A stretch of DNA of 64,000 nucleotides, from contig NZ_AJYD02000038.1 in NCBI RefSeq assembly GCF_000286835.2, positions 2,774,284-2,838,283 of the forward strand, given 5' to 3'. The DNA is from Enterovibrio norvegicus FF-33 (lineage in GTDB: Bacteria; Pseudomonadota; Gammaproteobacteria; Enterobacterales; Vibrionaceae). The translations under genes and the position numbers were made by a program. Below the pieces are notes generated by a model. The model ran no database searches. It was not told the origin of the DNA and worked only from the letters and a program-made list of their open reading frames with translations. This document shows positions 53,907-63,980 of this stretch, piece after piece; within the stretch, counting starts at the first letter, position 1; every line of letters begins with the position of its first letter.

Positions 53907-55553
53907 TTACAGGCCTGCGCTTTTGAACACTTCGCTGACGATTTTCTTCGCTTCTTCTTGGATCTCACGAAGGTGCTCGTCGCCTTTGAAGCTCTCACAG
54001 TAAATCTTGTAGATGTCTTCCGTGCCAGACGGACGTGCCGCAAACCAACCAAATTCAGTGGCGACTTTCAAACCGCCAATCGCTTGGCCATTGCCTGACG
54101 CATGCGTAAGTTTGGCTGTGATTGCATCACCCGCTAAGGTTTCAGCCGTCACCATCTCAGCGGAGAGCTTACTCAGTACCGCTTTTTGCTCACCGTTGGC
54201 AGGCGCTTGGATACGCGCATAACAAGACGCGCCAAACTTTGCCGCTAGCTCGTCATAGTACTGCTGTGGGTTTTTGCCGGTGACGGCAGTGATTTCTGCG
54301 GCTAACAAACAAAGTAAAATACCATCTTTGTCCGTTGACCATGGCGTACCATCCATACGAAGGAATGATGCACCTGCGCTTTCTTCCCCGCCAAAGCCTA
54401 ATTCACCGCTATACAGTCCATCAACAAACCATTTAAAACCGACAGGCACTTCGCACAGTTTTCGGCCGAGATTCTCAACCACTTTGTCGATGATCGCACT
54501 TGATACCAGTGTTTTCCCAACCCCCACTTCACTGCCCCATTGTGGGCGATGCTGATAAAGGTAATCAATGCACACAGCGAGGTAGTGATTTGGGTTCATC
54601 AAACCCGCAGGTGTCACAATGCCATGGCGATCAAAATCGGGGTCGTTACCAAACGCGAGATCATATTGATCTTTGTATGCCAGCAGTCCTGCCATTGCTG
54701 AAGGCGACGAACAATCCATGCGGATCACGCCATCTTTATCCAATGACATAAAGCGGAATGACGGATCGATATCGTCATTCACTAGCGTAATATCTAGGTC
54801 GAAATGTATCGCGATGGCTTTCCAGTAATCAATACCAGAGCCGCCCAGCGGATCAACACCGATGTGCAGTTTGGCTTTTTTGATGGCTTCGATATCAACA
54901 ACCTGACCTAACTCACGCACATAAGGCATGACCAGATCCGTTTCAATAAACAGATCGCTCTCCGTCGCTTGCGCAAAACTGATGCGACGTACGCCATTGA
55001 GGCCAGCTGCAATCAACGCATTCGCGCGTTGCTCAATGGCCTTCGTTAGCTCACCTTCCGCAGGACCACCATGCGGCGGGTTGTATTTGATACCACCATC
55101 TTGAGGCGGGTTGTGAGAAGGCGTAATAACAATGCCATCTGCTTGCATCTCGTTGGTTTTGTTGTGTGTCAAAATGGCATAAGAGATACCCGGCGTCGGC
55201 GTGTAACCACCGTCTGCCTGCGCAATCACTTTCACGCCGTTTGCGACCAGCACTTCTACCACAGAGCAAAATGCTGGCTCAGACAATGCGTGCGTGTCTT
55301 TACCTACGAAGAGTGGGCCAGTGAACCCTTTCTCAGCGCGCACATCTGCAATCGCTTGTGCTATCGCCAGAATATGATCCTGATTGAAGGTATATTTATC
55401 TGCACTACCACGGTGACCCGAGGTGCCAAACTCGACTTTATGAGCAGGGTTGCTTGGATCCGGCGTCAGCTGAAAATAGTTCGACACCAATAGAGGAATG
55501 TTATGAAGATCTTGTTGCTGAGCACGTTGCCCCGCGCGATCAAAACTAGCCAT
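53907..55553 (-). CDS. pgm: Phosphoglucomutase (alpha-D-glucose)
   Basis: Pgm interconverts glucose 1-phosphate and glucose 6-phosphate. The 548-residue protein has FGTSGHRG, active-site Ser146 in [13 protein letters not shown], the metal loop [12 protein letters not shown], the sugar-binding GGEESAG and the phosphate-binding [12 protein letters not shown]. The ATG at 55553 ([14 protein letters not shown]) follows AAGGA; 14 upstream codons are not conserved. It lies downstream of seqA on the same strand with a hairpin between. Confidence 0.96.
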   Translation of the reverse strand: MASFDRAGQRAQQQDLHNIPLLVSNYFQLTPDPSNPAHKVEFGTSGHRGSADKYTFNQDHILAIAQAIADVRAEKGFTGPLFVGKDTHALSEPAFCSVVEVLVANGVKVIAQADGGYTPTPGISYAILTHNKTNEMQADGIVITPSHNPPQDGGIKYNPPHGGPAEGELTKAIEQRANALIAAGLNGVRRISFAQATESDLFIETDLVMPYVRELGQVVDIEAIKKAKLHIGVDPLGGSGIDYWKAIAIHFDLDITLVNDDIDPSFRFMSLDKDGVIRMDCSSPSAMAGLLAYKDQYDLAFGNDPDFDRHGIVTPAGLMNPNHYLAVCIDYLYQHRPQWGSEVGVGKTLVSSAIIDKVVENLGRKLCEVPVGFKWFVDGLYSGELGFGGEESAGASFLRMDGTPWSTDKDGILLCLLAAEITAVTGKNPQQYYDELAAKFGASCYARIQAPANGEQKAVLSKLSAEMVTAETLAGDAITAKLTHASGNGQAIGGLKVATEFGWFAARPSGTEDIYKIYCESFKGDEHLREIQEEAKKIVSEVFKSAGL

Positions 55554-55595
55554 GAGTTCGCATCCTTTCAGGAAATCTAATTCATAAAAATACAA

Positions 55596-55621
55596 AGAGG
55601 CTCGTCAATGACAGAGCCTCT
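55596..55621 (-). terminator. Hairpin between seqA and pgm
   Basis: AGAGGCTC / GAGCCTCT form an 8-bp perfect stem; on the minus strand it is followed by TTTGTATTTTT. It may terminate seqA in part, letting some transcription into pgm. Confidence 0.65.
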
Positions 55622-55675
55622 ATTCGATCTTATGTATTCGCAGTAAGCATTTCGATGTGATTTATTGCGATATAC

Positions 55676-56221
55676 TTAGATTTCGCCAACAACTTTTTCA
55701 GTAATGTCGCTAGCAAAACCCATTTTAGTCATCAGCTGCTCAACCATCTGGCGCTTACGACCGGTATTCGTATTGGTGATCACCCAAAACGGGGTGCTCG
55801 GAATGTGCTTAGGTTTCGTTGTTTTGCCACTTTCTAGCAAGGTTTGCTCGTTATCAGCGAAGTAAACGCGAGTACGGCCTTTCAACGCAGTAACCTCTGA
55901 AAACGCTGGACCATCAATACGATAAAGTGTTGACAGAACAAGCATAAAACGTCCGATCGCTCTTTCTTGCGCTGCAAATTCGTCAGAGATCAACAATGAG
56001 CGCATTTCTTTAACGCGATCCACAGAATCGTGTTTTCCCGCATCTTTGCTGACAACAATTCCCTTTGGCTTATTAGCGGGAGTCAATGTCGCAACGGGTT
56101 CTTGCTCCATCTGCGGTGCCATTAACAGGCGGCGCAGGATGTCCGATGCACTTTCGCCAATGTGATGCGTTTGGCTGGCAATGTACCGGTATAGCTCTTC
56201 ATCAACCTCAATTGTCTTCAT
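55676..56221 (-). CDS. seqA: Negative modulator of replication initiation SeqA
   Basis: SeqA binds hemimethylated GATC sites and sequesters new origins after initiation. The 181-residue protein has the N-terminal oligomerisation motif (MKTIEVDEELYRYIASQTHHIGESASDILRRLL) and the C-terminal DNA-binding domain (GRTRVYFADNEQTLLESGKTTKPKHIPSTPFWVITNTNTGRKRQMVEQLM). Presence of SeqA implies Dam methylation in this organism. It is divergent from ybfF, as in E. coli. Confidence 0.97.
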   Translation of the reverse strand: MKTIEVDEELYRYIASQTHHIGESASDILRRLLMAPQMEQEPVATLTPANKPKGIVVSKDAGKHDSVDRVKEMRSLLISDEFAAQERAIGRFMLVLSTLYRIDGPAFSEVTALKGRTRVYFADNEQTLLESGKTTKPKHIPSTPFWVITNTNTGRKRQMVEQLMTKMGFASDITEKVVGEI

Positions 56222-56321
56222 CGTTTGATCATCGTGTCCTAATTACAATTCAACGGGGCGATTATACAGAGTTAGACAGGTATACTCTACGGCAAACGAT
56301 TCATATTGAGAGAAAAGAACG

Positions 56322-57095
56322 GTGTTTTTGAACTACAAGATCCAAGGAGAAGGACACCCTTTGCTGTTGATCCACGGACTTTTTGGCAGTCTGGACAACC
56401 TAGGGGGACTCGCACGCGTATTGGCTGAGCATTATAAGGTCTATCAAATTGATCTGCCGAACCATGGACAGTCGCCACGCTCTGAACAGGTAGACTACCT
56501 TTCACAAGCTAATGCAGTGAAAGAGTTCTTGTTTCAACAAGGCCTTGATCGCGTCTCCGTCGTCGGTCACTCCATGGGGGGTAAAGTCGCGATGATGCTT
56601 GCCATCACCTGCCCCGATCTTGTTGATCAATTGGTGGTCATGGATATTGCGCCCGTCGCTTACCAAGTCCGTCGACACGATGCCGTTTTTTCGGGTTTAA
56701 ATGCTTCTGTGCAATCCCCCATCTCAAATAGAAAAGAGGCGGAAGCGCGTTTAGCAGAGCATATTCAAGAGCCCGGCGTCCGCCAATTCTTACTTAAGTC
56801 ACTGGCAAAGCAAGAGAACGGAGAGTTTGGGTGGCGCTTCAACGTTAACGCATTGGAAGTGAACTACAGTGACATTACTGGCTGGCCCGCGAGTGGCAAG
56901 TTCGACGGTGACACGTTATTTATGAAAGGTGCGGATTCGGATTACATTTCAGCGCAACATCGTGATGACATCGAGCGCCAATTTCCTCAAGCAAAAGCGC
57001 ACGTGATTGCGAATACCGGACATTGGTTGCACGCTGAAAAACCCGACACAGTTGCCCGTGTGATCACTCGCTTTTTAACAAAGTCAGGGCGTTAA
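56322..57095 (+). CDS. ybfF: Acyl-CoA esterase YbfF
   Basis: This 257-residue alpha/beta hydrolase has the oxyanion region LLIHGLFGSLDNLGGLARVL, nucleophile elbow GHSMGGKVAM, VVMDIAPVAYQ, and the catalytic His in VIANTGHWLHAEKP. E. coli YbfF hydrolyses acyl-CoA and other esters. It starts with GTG at 56322; the upstream purine stretch (GAGAGAAAAGAA) serves as ribosome-binding site. It is upstream of DUF2788 and fldA on the same strand. Confidence 0.93.
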   Translation: MFLNYKIQGEGHPLLLIHGLFGSLDNLGGLARVLAEHYKVYQIDLPNHGQSPRSEQVDYLSQANAVKEFLFQQGLDRVSVVGHSMGGKVAMMLAITCPDLVDQLVVMDIAPVAYQVRRHDAVFSGLNASVQSPISNRKEAEARLAEHIQEPGVRQFLLKSLAKQENGEFGWRFNVNALEVNYSDITGWPASGKFDGDTLFMKGADSDYISAQHRDDIERQFPQAKAHVIANTGHWLHAEKPDTVARVITRFLTKSGR

Positions 57096-57154
57096 CAGAC
57101 CGGTCTGAGTTGTGATATAGTGCGCGACGAAATAGGTTCCGAAAGGAGAGGGAA

Positions 57155-57376
57155 ATGCTGTACGAGCATTTTGAATTGCTCGAAACGATAGGACTTGATC
57201 TGCTGTTTGCAGCAATCTTCTTCTTCATCGGCATGGCAATCAAGGACGTTTTAAAGGAAGGGAACGTACCGCCTTTTGGCCGACGTATTGTTTGGCTGGT
57301 ACTTTTCTTAGGTTGCGCAGGTTTCATTACCAAAGGCGTGATTCAGTTTTTCTGGGAAGGCGCAGGCATCGGCTGA
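57155..57376 (+). CDS. DUF2788 small membrane protein
   Basis: This 73-residue inner-membrane protein of family DUF2788 has unknown function. Two hydrophobic helices (about 11-29 and 45-67) flank a positively charged loop (KDVLKEGNVPPFGRRIVW). AAGGAGAG precedes the ATG. It lies between ybfF and fldA, a placement seen in Vibrionaceae. Confidence 0.88.
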   Translation: MLYEHFELLETIGLDLLFAAIFFFIGMAIKDVLKEGNVPPFGRRIVWLVLFLGCAGFITKGVIQFFWEGAGIG

Positions 57377-57485
57377 TTGTCAGCATCTTACCCAAAACAG
57401 CAAGAAGGCTTGCCCTTCTTCTACACTTTAGAATTTGGGATGTGTATATTGCATCTCGACTAACAGAAAACAGGTATTCTCTATT

Positions 57486-58013
57486 ATGGCGAGCGTAGGT
57501 CTCTTCTTTGGCAGCGATACAGGTAACACTGAAGCTATCGCCAAGATGATTCAAAAACAACTGGGTAAACAACTGGTACACGTTCAGGATATTGCTAAGA
57601 GCAGCAAAGAAGACATCAACAACTTCGACCTGCTGTTACTGGGTATCCCAACGTGGTATTACGGTGAAGCGCAGTGTGACTGGGACGACTTTTTCCCAGA
57701 GCTTGAGCAAGTTGATTTCTCAACCAAACTCGTTGCGATTTTTGGTTGTGGTGATCAAGAAGACTACGCAGAGTATTTCTGTGATGCGATGGGCACCGTT
57801 CGTGACATCGTTGAGACTAAAGGTGGCACTATCATTGGCCATTGGCCGACTGAAGGCTACGAGTTTGAAGCATCGAAAGCCTTGGTAGATGATAGCCACT
57901 TTGTTGGCCTATGTGTTGATGAAGACCGCCAACCAGAGCTAACTACACAGCGCGTTGAAACTTGGGTTAAACAAATCCACGAAGAAATGTGCTTGTCGGA
58001 ATTGGAAGGTTAA
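57486..58013 (+). CDS. fldA: Flavodoxin FldA
   Basis: FldA is a 175-residue FMN electron carrier that feeds, among others, biotin synthase, pyruvate formate-lyase activation and MetH reactivation. The phosphate-binding loop GSDTGNTEAIAKM (9-21), the flavin-stacking PTWYYGEAQCDWDDF and GCGDQEDYAEYFCDAMG are present. The ATG at 57486 gives the conserved MASVGLFFGSDTGN; an upstream 17-residue extension is spurious. It is followed by a terminator. Confidence 0.97.
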   Translation: MASVGLFFGSDTGNTEAIAKMIQKQLGKQLVHVQDIAKSSKEDINNFDLLLLGIPTWYYGEAQCDWDDFFPELEQVDFSTKLVAIFGCGDQEDYAEYFCDAMGTVRDIVETKGGTIIGHWPTEGYEFEASKALVDDSHFVGLCVDEDRQPELTTQRVETWVKQIHEEMCLSELEG

Positions 58014-58030
58014 TTCCCTCCTCCGGCGGC

Positions 58031-58060
58031 AAAAAAACGCGCCCCGAGCGCGTTTTTTTA
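58031..58060. terminator. Bidirectional terminator fldA/DUF4442
   Basis: ACGCGC-CCCGA-GCGCGT flanked by runs of seven A and seven T follows fldA and faces the convergent DUF4442 gene. Confidence 0.92.
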
Positions 58061-58109
58061 TGCCTGCTATTTGTGTAGCCTCGCAAATTCGTGATGTTTG
58101 GATAAATGC

Positions 58110-58583
58110 TTAAGGCTCTTGACGGTACTTCGGCTTTTTTCGCACATACAGCACCCGCCTGACACGACTGACGACTTCGCCACCCTCATCAACAACATTG
58201 ACAACAAATTCGGGAAACACCTTGTCGCCGCTGGCCGTTGCGTGCTGAATGGAAGTAATTGTTTCTTCCGAGATAACAAATTCTGCAAACAAATCCGACG
58301 AACCTGGTTTGATGAAGTTAATGTCCGCTTCTTTGTCCCAAACAAAGTATTTTTCACCCAAAATCCCCATCAACATCAGGGCATAAGTTGGATCTGTCAT
58401 TGAAAAAATACTGCCACCATACTGAGTACGGTTGGCATTTTTATTCCACCAGCGAAGCTTTAAACGCATTTTAACAAAACGAAAATCATCGCTGATCTCT
58501 AGAATTTTAATGCCAGCCCCCCAAAATGGTGGCCAGCAGTTAAGCGCAAATTTCACTATCCCTGGTTTGTAGTATTTATACAC
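58110..58583 (-). CDS. DUF4442 hotdog-fold protein
   Basis: This 157-residue protein of the DUF4442 family resembles hotdog-fold thioesterases (NKNANRTQYGGSIFSMTDPTYALMLMGILG aligns with the helix of that fold, followed by DINFIKPGSSDLFAEFVIS). A usual catalytic acid is not obvious. Substrate unknown; acyl-CoA is plausible. Monocistronic, divergent from fur. Confidence 0.88.
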   Translation of the reverse strand: MYKYYKPGIVKFALNCWPPFWGAGIKILEISDDFRFVKMRLKLRWWNKNANRTQYGGSIFSMTDPTYALMLMGILGEKYFVWDKEADINFIKPGSSDLFAEFVISEETITSIQHATASGDKVFPEFVVNVVDEGGEVVSRVRRVLYVRKKPKYRQEP

Positions 58584-58705
58584 AGTAACTCCCTTTCTGG
58601 TCTAACCAGTTTATCGTGCCATTTTTGCTTAACAACAACAAGCCGCAAAACCAACCAATTAGGTCAGTTATTTATCGCGTGACACTGGCGGCGACTTATC
58701 ACATT

Positions 58706-58718
58706 TGTTACGCTAACA
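58706..58718. promoter_or_regulatory. Small palindrome before fur
   Basis: TGTTA-CGC-TAACA is a perfect inverted repeat 60 bp upstream of the fur start. It may be an operator; no family match is firm. Confidence 0.3.
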
Positions 58719-58777
58719 CACAACTTTTCCCGTTCTCACAATTACAGGGAAAAAAGCAATTACGTAGGAAGAACCGG

Positions 58778-59227
58778 ATGTCAGATAATAACAAGGCACT
58801 GAAAGACGCAGGACTGAAAGTCACGTTGCCACGATTAAAAATCCTAGAAGTCCTGCAACAACCGGACTGTCAGCATATCAGCGCCGAAGATCTCTATAAG
58901 AAATTGATTGATATTGGCGAGGAGATTGGCCTTGCTACCGTTTATCGTGTTCTAAACCAGTTTGACGATGCTGGGATTGTCACCCGTCACCACTTTGAAG
59001 GTGGTAAATCAGTATTTGAGCTCGCAACGCAGCAGCATCACGACCATTTGGTGTGTTTAGATTGCGGAAAAGTGATTGAATTCACAGATGAAGTCATTGA
59101 ACAACGTCAAAGAGAAATTGCGACTCGCTTCAATGTACGTCTGACAAACCATAGCTTATATCTCTATGGTCACTGCATCGAAGGCGACTGTAAGACTGAT
59201 GAAACGCTGCACGATGCACGCTCTTAA
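58778..59227 (+). CDS. fur: Ferric uptake regulator Fur
   Basis: Fur represses iron-uptake genes when loaded with Fe2+. The 149-residue protein has the winged helix (KVTLPRLKILEVLQQPDCQHISAEDLYKKLIDIGEEIGLATVYRVLNQFDDAGIVTRHHFEGG). The metal/dimer domain has HHDHLVCLDCGKVIEF with Cys93 and Cys96. The ATG at 58778 follows TAGGAAG; the longer frame upstream (54 codons) is promoter sequence. The Fur box before feoA is one likely target in this window. Confidence 0.98.
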   Translation: MSDNNKALKDAGLKVTLPRLKILEVLQQPDCQHISAEDLYKKLIDIGEEIGLATVYRVLNQFDDAGIVTRHHFEGGKSVFELATQQHHDHLVCLDCGKVIEFTDEVIEQRQREIATRFNVRLTNHSLYLYGHCIEGDCKTDETLHDARS

Positions 59228-59280
59228 GTCACCTTTGTAATTCAGCCTCTGTCTGTTTTAGTCACTAAAATAACAAGCAT

Positions 59281-59311
59281 AAAAAACCGGAGCTTATGCT
59301 CCGGTTTTTTT
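59281..59311. terminator. Bidirectional terminator fur/glnS
   Basis: ACCGGAGC-TTAT-GCTCCGGT flanked by A- and T-runs lies between the convergent fur and glnS genes. Confidence 0.93.
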
Positions 59312-59409
59312 GTTTACTACGGGTGATACACCAATCGGATTAAGTAAGCGGTCATAAATTTGCGCAGTAATAATTGGCAAGAATGACTGAGTACTGCTTC
59401 TGGTTGGTA

Positions 59410-61074
59410 TTAGCCGTCAATTTTCGCCCAAGTGTCACGAAGACCCACGGTGCGGTTAAAGACCAGTGCATCTTCCGAGCTGTCTTTACGATCTGTGCAG
59501 AAATAGCCCATGCGCTCAAACTGATAACCTTGCTCAGCAGCCGCTGCTTTTAGGCTAGGCTCAACAAAGCCATGAACCACAGTCAGTGACTCAGGGTTGA
59601 TTGTTGCAGCGAAATCATCAGCAGCACCAGGATTTGGCACAGTGAACAAGCGATCATAAAGACGGATTTCAGCTGGTAAACCTGCATCTGCAGATACCCA
59701 GTGAATTACGCCTTTAACTTTACGGCCATCCGCTGGATCTTTACCCAAGGTTTCTGGATCGTAAGTACAGTAAACCGTCGTGATCTTGCCATCTGCGTCT
59801 TTATCACAACGCTCAGCTTTCACCACGTATGCATTACGCAGACGCACTTCTTTACCTAGTACCAGTCGCTTGTATTTCTTATTCGCTTCTTCGCGGAAAT
59901 CTTCAGCTTCAATCCAGATTTCACGACTGAACGGCACATGGCGCTCACCCATTTCTGGTTTGTTCGGGTGATTCGGCGCTGACAAGGTTTCAATCTCACC
60001 ATCGAAGTTTTCAATCACCAGCTTAATAGGATCGAGAACGGCCATGGCACGCGGTGCATTGTCGTTCAAGTCATCACGAATACAAGACTCAAGAGAGCCG
60101 ATCTCAATCGTGTTCTCTTGCTTGGTGACACCAATGCGCTTACAGAACTCACGAATAGACGTTGGCGTGTAACCACGACGACGTAGACCTGAGATCGTTG
60201 GCATACGCGGGTCATCCCAGCCATGGACCAGATTTTCACTCACCAATTGGCTAAGTTTACGCTTAGACATCACGGTGTATTCAAGATTCAGGCGGCTGAA
60301 CTCATACTGGCGCGGTTGACACTCAATGGTGATATTTTCCAATACCCAATCGTACAGACGACGGTTATCTTGGAATTCCAACGTACACAAGCTGTGTGTA
60401 ATGCCTTCAAGCGCATCAGAGATACAATGTGTAAAGTCATACATTGGGTAGATGCACCACTTATCACCGGTTTGGTGATGGTGGGCAAAACGCACTCGGT
60501 ACAATACAGGATCGCGCATCACCATGAACGGCGACGCCATATCGATTTTCGCGCGTAGGCAAGCTTTACCTTCTGCGAATTCACCGTTCTTCATTTTGTC
60601 GAACAGTGCCAAGTTCTCTTCAACGCTACGTTCACGGTATGGGCTGTGCTTACCCGGTGCAGTCAATGTTCCGCGATATTCACGGATTTCATCTGCACTC
60701 AGCTCTTCCACATACGCCAAGCCTTTCTCGATCAATTCGACGGCATAACCGTGCAAACGGTCAAAGTAGCCAGACGAATAACACACTTCGCCGCTCCATT
60801 GGAAACCCAGCCAGTTCACATCGCTTTTGATTGATTCAACAAATTCGATGTCTTCTTTTTCTGGGTTCGTATCGTCAAAACGCAGGTTACATTGACCTTG
60901 ATAGTCTTTAGCAATACCAAAGTTCAAACAGATCGACTTCGCGTGACCAATGTGAAGATACCCATTCGGCTCCGGAGGGAAACGCGTATGAACTGTTGTA
61001 TGAACACCACCAGCCAAATCTTTATCGATGATTTGACGGATAAAGTTGCTTGGACGAGCCTCAGACTCACTCAT
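59410..61074 (-). CDS. glnS: Glutaminyl-tRNA synthetase
   Basis: GlnS (554 residues) charges tRNA-Gln. The class I signature HIGH is at 41-44 ([17 protein letters not shown]) and the KMSKS-like motif reads VMSKRKL. The acceptor-binding region and C-terminal anticodon beta-barrels are complete. The ATG at 61074 follows GAGGT; the in-frame TTG before it is not needed. The chitobiase gene lies upstream on the same strand, separated by a terminator. Confidence 0.97.
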   Translation of the reverse strand: MSESEARPSNFIRQIIDKDLAGGVHTTVHTRFPPEPNGYLHIGHAKSICLNFGIAKDYQGQCNLRFDDTNPEKEDIEFVESIKSDVNWLGFQWSGEVCYSSGYFDRLHGYAVELIEKGLAYVEELSADEIREYRGTLTAPGKHSPYRERSVEENLALFDKMKNGEFAEGKACLRAKIDMASPFMVMRDPVLYRVRFAHHHQTGDKWCIYPMYDFTHCISDALEGITHSLCTLEFQDNRRLYDWVLENITIECQPRQYEFSRLNLEYTVMSKRKLSQLVSENLVHGWDDPRMPTISGLRRRGYTPTSIREFCKRIGVTKQENTIEIGSLESCIRDDLNDNAPRAMAVLDPIKLVIENFDGEIETLSAPNHPNKPEMGERHVPFSREIWIEAEDFREEANKKYKRLVLGKEVRLRNAYVVKAERCDKDADGKITTVYCTYDPETLGKDPADGRKVKGVIHWVSADAGLPAEIRLYDRLFTVPNPGAADDFAATINPESLTVVHGFVEPSLKAAAAEQGYQFERMGYFCTDRKDSSEDALVFNRTVGLRDTWAKIDG

Positions 61075-61164
61075 CAAAAAATACCTCGTAGGAAGAACTA
61101 CATGAAATTAAGTCAATGATCCACGATCACGAGGTTTTACTCAACCTCTACAGAACGTCGAGAC

Positions 61165-61193
61165 GAAAAAAAGCCCGCATATAGCGGGCTTCT
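61165..61193 (-). terminator. Chitobiase gene terminator
   Basis: On the minus strand GAAGCCCGC-TATAT-GCGGGCTTTTTTT forms a stem plus T-run just after the chitobiase stop codon. Confidence 0.9.
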
Positions 61194-61209
61194 GAGTCAT
61201 AAGGTGTCG

Positions 61210-63885
61210 TTATAGTGACACTACACGGCCTTCACGTTGTTTGTCAGCACTCAATGCACGTACTTTTACATTGCTTGCGTCGGACACGGTAACAGGTGCA
61301 GCGTAATCAGCCCACGTTTCACCGCCGTCTACAGAGTACTGAAGTGGCAGGCCAGGCATGCTGATGTTCATGTGCAGTTTACCTGCTTCAATCATAGCGC
61401 CAGGAACTGGGATACGGTATTGAATACCCGCCGCGTCCAGTTTCGCCATTTCACGTTGACCCATTACGTTTGCAAAGCGTGTCCAATCTTGCAACTGAGC
61501 GTCTTTGTTTACGTGGTCGGTATCAAGGTTAAAGGCTTTACCCGCTTGGTAGTCCAATTCCCAATCTGCTTTATGCCATGCGCGTTCTGCAGCAGCAATG
61601 ACACGCGGGAACACCATGAATTCATACTGCTCGTCAGTACGAACGGTTTCGCTCCATAGCTGCGCAGACAAACCGTGGAAGCCTTTCGATTCCACAGTGC
61701 CTTTGCCGTTAAAGCCATTACCATCACGGTCTACTGATGTTTCAGCGTTCTGTGGCAAGTTTTCTGGTGCAAAGCCAAACATTTTACGCGTATCAGTAGC
61801 ACGGGTTGCCCAATAGTAACCACGTTCTTTTGGATCAACCTCGTAAGGCATATCCATGTAAACGTAGTCTGGGTTTGACACGATCACGTCATAACCCTTA
61901 TTCGCCCACTCGTAAGCCGATGCGTCTCCGCCCCAGTACAGAACGTCCCAGAAGTTAACGCGAACGTTGTCAGTGTCAAATGCTGATGCATCTTTCGAAT
62001 ACTTCAGGCCATCCTGCCACGCTTGGAAGTTAGGAATATCATGCGCCGCAACCACCTTGCTTACGCGCTCAGCAAAGTAGCTTGGCAGGTGACCGAAATC
62101 TTCTGCCACACCTTCTGCAATCGCTTTTTGACACACTGGCGACTTAGCGAAAGGCTTGTCTTCCTTGCTCAGATCAATGTTACCTTTCCAAGAAACAGGC
62201 TCTGCTGCATTCACGTCTTGGAAACCTGCGTTTAGCTTGATGTTCTTCGCTTCGTCACCACCAAAATGCCACGTCGTCAGAGGCATACCTGCTTCCGCGT
62301 GCATGGCTTTAACTTCGGTGATCACTTTGTCCACGAAGTTCACTGATGAATCCATGCATGGGTTGATGAAGCTGCGCTTGTCATAAAGCTGAACCGTCGT
62401 CACATTTGATGTATCCAACGGATCCATCAGACGGAACTCTTCTGCTTTAGCCAGATCGCCTTGCTCTGCATACTTGCTGTAGCGTGCTTCCATAGAAACA
62501 ACGGCTGCACGAGAGTGAGCTGGCATATCGATTTCAGGGATCACTTCAATACCGCGTGCCTTCGCATGGCGCAGGATTTCCATGTAATCCGCTTTAGAGA
62601 AGAAACCTGAACCGAAGTTTTCAGTTGTTGGACCTGAACCCAGTTGTGGCAGAAGACATGAGGTTTCAGACAAATCATGACAACGATCCGCGCCGACTTC
62701 TGTCAGTTCTGGCAGGCCTGGGATCTCTAGTCGCCAGCCCTCGTCATCAGTCAGGTGAAGGTGCAGTTTGTTCAGCTTGTACGCCGCCATCTGATCAATC
62801 GTGCGCAGCATGGCTTCTTTTGAGTGGAAGTTACGCGCAACGTCAACCATCACACCGCGGTATTCAAAGCGAGGGGCATCTTCAATCGCAACCCATGGCA
62901 GCATGCCGCTGTCGTCTTTGTCCATCAATGCCATCAGTGATTGCAAACCGTAGAATGCACCTACACGGTCAAAACCAAGAACATCAACACCAGCTGCATT
63001 CACTGCTAGCTTGTATGCACCCGATACCGCTTCTTCGCCGCTAAATGCTGTCGCATCAACATTGATGTTAAGTGCGATATCACCGTCTACGTTGACACCC
63101 AAAAGCGCTGCACGATCTTCAAATGCCGCCAATTGGTCAGCATCAAGGGCATTGTTCGTCACGGCAAAGCCAGACGTAACATGCAGAGCGCCACGCATTT
63201 GCTTAGTTTTCAGTGGTGTTGGGATAATAGATGCTTCAATCGCACCATCCGACAGTTGCGCTACATCGCTGTTTTTTGCAAAGCGCGATGCCGCGGTTGC
63301 CAAGATATTGTTGTCTTCAGGCGTGCGTTTCCACTTGTTCCCATCGATTTCAGCAACAAATGCATCAACGTTTTCAGTGTCCATTGAAGCGATGGTTTTT
63401 GGTGTTGCATCACCAGCAACAACATACGCACGTGGCATAAAGTCAGTTTCAAACAACTGCCAGTATTCCGCAATCAGGGGAATTTCGATTTTTTCGCCAG
63501 CCGCGAAACCATCGAAAGATTGTGTTGGCGTCAGCGCGTAAAGATCACCCGTTAGGTGTTCAATCGTGAAGTCGTCACTTGCGACATCTAGGAACACACG
63601 AATGCTGTGCAGATAGATTGTCCAATCGTTGCTAGCAACGGCATCGCCTTCATTAACAACCGTCATGTTTACTTTGTTACAAGATGCCCACTCAGCGCCC
63701 ATGTCCTGACATGCTAGACCTTCTTGCGCACCATGGTTGGTTTGAACGTCGTAGCTAATGTTCAGCTGAGAAGCCAATGCATCTACCGTTGCTTGTTGTG
63801 CAGAGCCAGAAGGCAGAACGCCACAACCAGCCAGACCTGCAGCAACCGCTGCAGATAAGATTCCCATCTTAAATGTCTTATTCAT
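61210..63885 (-). CDS. chb: Lipoprotein chitobiase (GH20 beta-N-acetylhexosaminidase)
   Basis: This 891-residue outer-membrane-type lipoprotein cleaves N-acetylglucosamine from chitobiose and chito-oligosaccharides. The signal ends in a lipobox, LAGC with lipid-bearing Cys21. A carbohydrate-binding CHB_HEX domain (about 40-170) is followed by the GH20 b domain and the catalytic barrel with FRYRGVMVDVARNFHS-like EYRGVMVDVARNFHSKEAML and the catalytic pair Asp544-Glu545 in HFGGDEAKN. A C-terminal Fn3-like domain (CHB_HEX_C) ends the protein. It lies between glnS and a probable nagE-like gene, consistent with chitin use. Confidence 0.95.
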   Translation of the reverse strand: MNKTFKMGILSAAVAAGLAGCGVLPSGSAQQATVDALASQLNISYDVQTNHGAQEGLACQDMGAEWASCNKVNMTVVNEGDAVASNDWTIYLHSIRVFLDVASDDFTIEHLTGDLYALTPTQSFDGFAAGEKIEIPLIAEYWQLFETDFMPRAYVVAGDATPKTIASMDTENVDAFVAEIDGNKWKRTPEDNNILATAASRFAKNSDVAQLSDGAIEASIIPTPLKTKQMRGALHVTSGFAVTNNALDADQLAAFEDRAALLGVNVDGDIALNINVDATAFSGEEAVSGAYKLAVNAAGVDVLGFDRVGAFYGLQSLMALMDKDDSGMLPWVAIEDAPRFEYRGVMVDVARNFHSKEAMLRTIDQMAAYKLNKLHLHLTDDEGWRLEIPGLPELTEVGADRCHDLSETSCLLPQLGSGPTTENFGSGFFSKADYMEILRHAKARGIEVIPEIDMPAHSRAAVVSMEARYSKYAEQGDLAKAEEFRLMDPLDTSNVTTVQLYDKRSFINPCMDSSVNFVDKVITEVKAMHAEAGMPLTTWHFGGDEAKNIKLNAGFQDVNAAEPVSWKGNIDLSKEDKPFAKSPVCQKAIAEGVAEDFGHLPSYFAERVSKVVAAHDIPNFQAWQDGLKYSKDASAFDTDNVRVNFWDVLYWGGDASAYEWANKGYDVIVSNPDYVYMDMPYEVDPKERGYYWATRATDTRKMFGFAPENLPQNAETSVDRDGNGFNGKGTVESKGFHGLSAQLWSETVRTDEQYEFMVFPRVIAAAERAWHKADWELDYQAGKAFNLDTDHVNKDAQLQDWTRFANVMGQREMAKLDAAGIQYRIPVPGAMIEAGKLHMNISMPGLPLQYSVDGGETWADYAAPVTVSDASNVKVRALSADKQREGRVVSL

Positions 63886-63907
63886 TTGTATTTTTCCCTA
63901 CGATTTA

Positions 63908-63919
63908 GCCGAATTCGGC
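63908..63919. other. 12-bp palindrome before the chitobiase gene
   Basis: GCCGAATTCGGC is a perfect palindrome 23 bp upstream of the chitobiase ATG, between the ribosome-binding site and the terminator of the upstream gene. It could be an operator or a leader hairpin. Confidence 0.4.
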
Positions 63920-63921
63920 CC

Positions 63922-63951
63922 AAAAAAAGCCGACCCCGCTAAGGGCCGGCT
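63922..63951 (-). terminator. Terminator of the gene beyond the right edge
   Basis: On the minus strand AGCCGGCCC pairs with GGGTCGGCT (one G-U pair) and a run of seven T follows. The wobble pair exists only in the minus-strand RNA, so it ends a transcript coming from the right, presumably the gene whose stop is near 63981. Confidence 0.85.
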
Positions 63952-63980
63952 ATATTGACTGTTTAGTCAGTATAATTTAA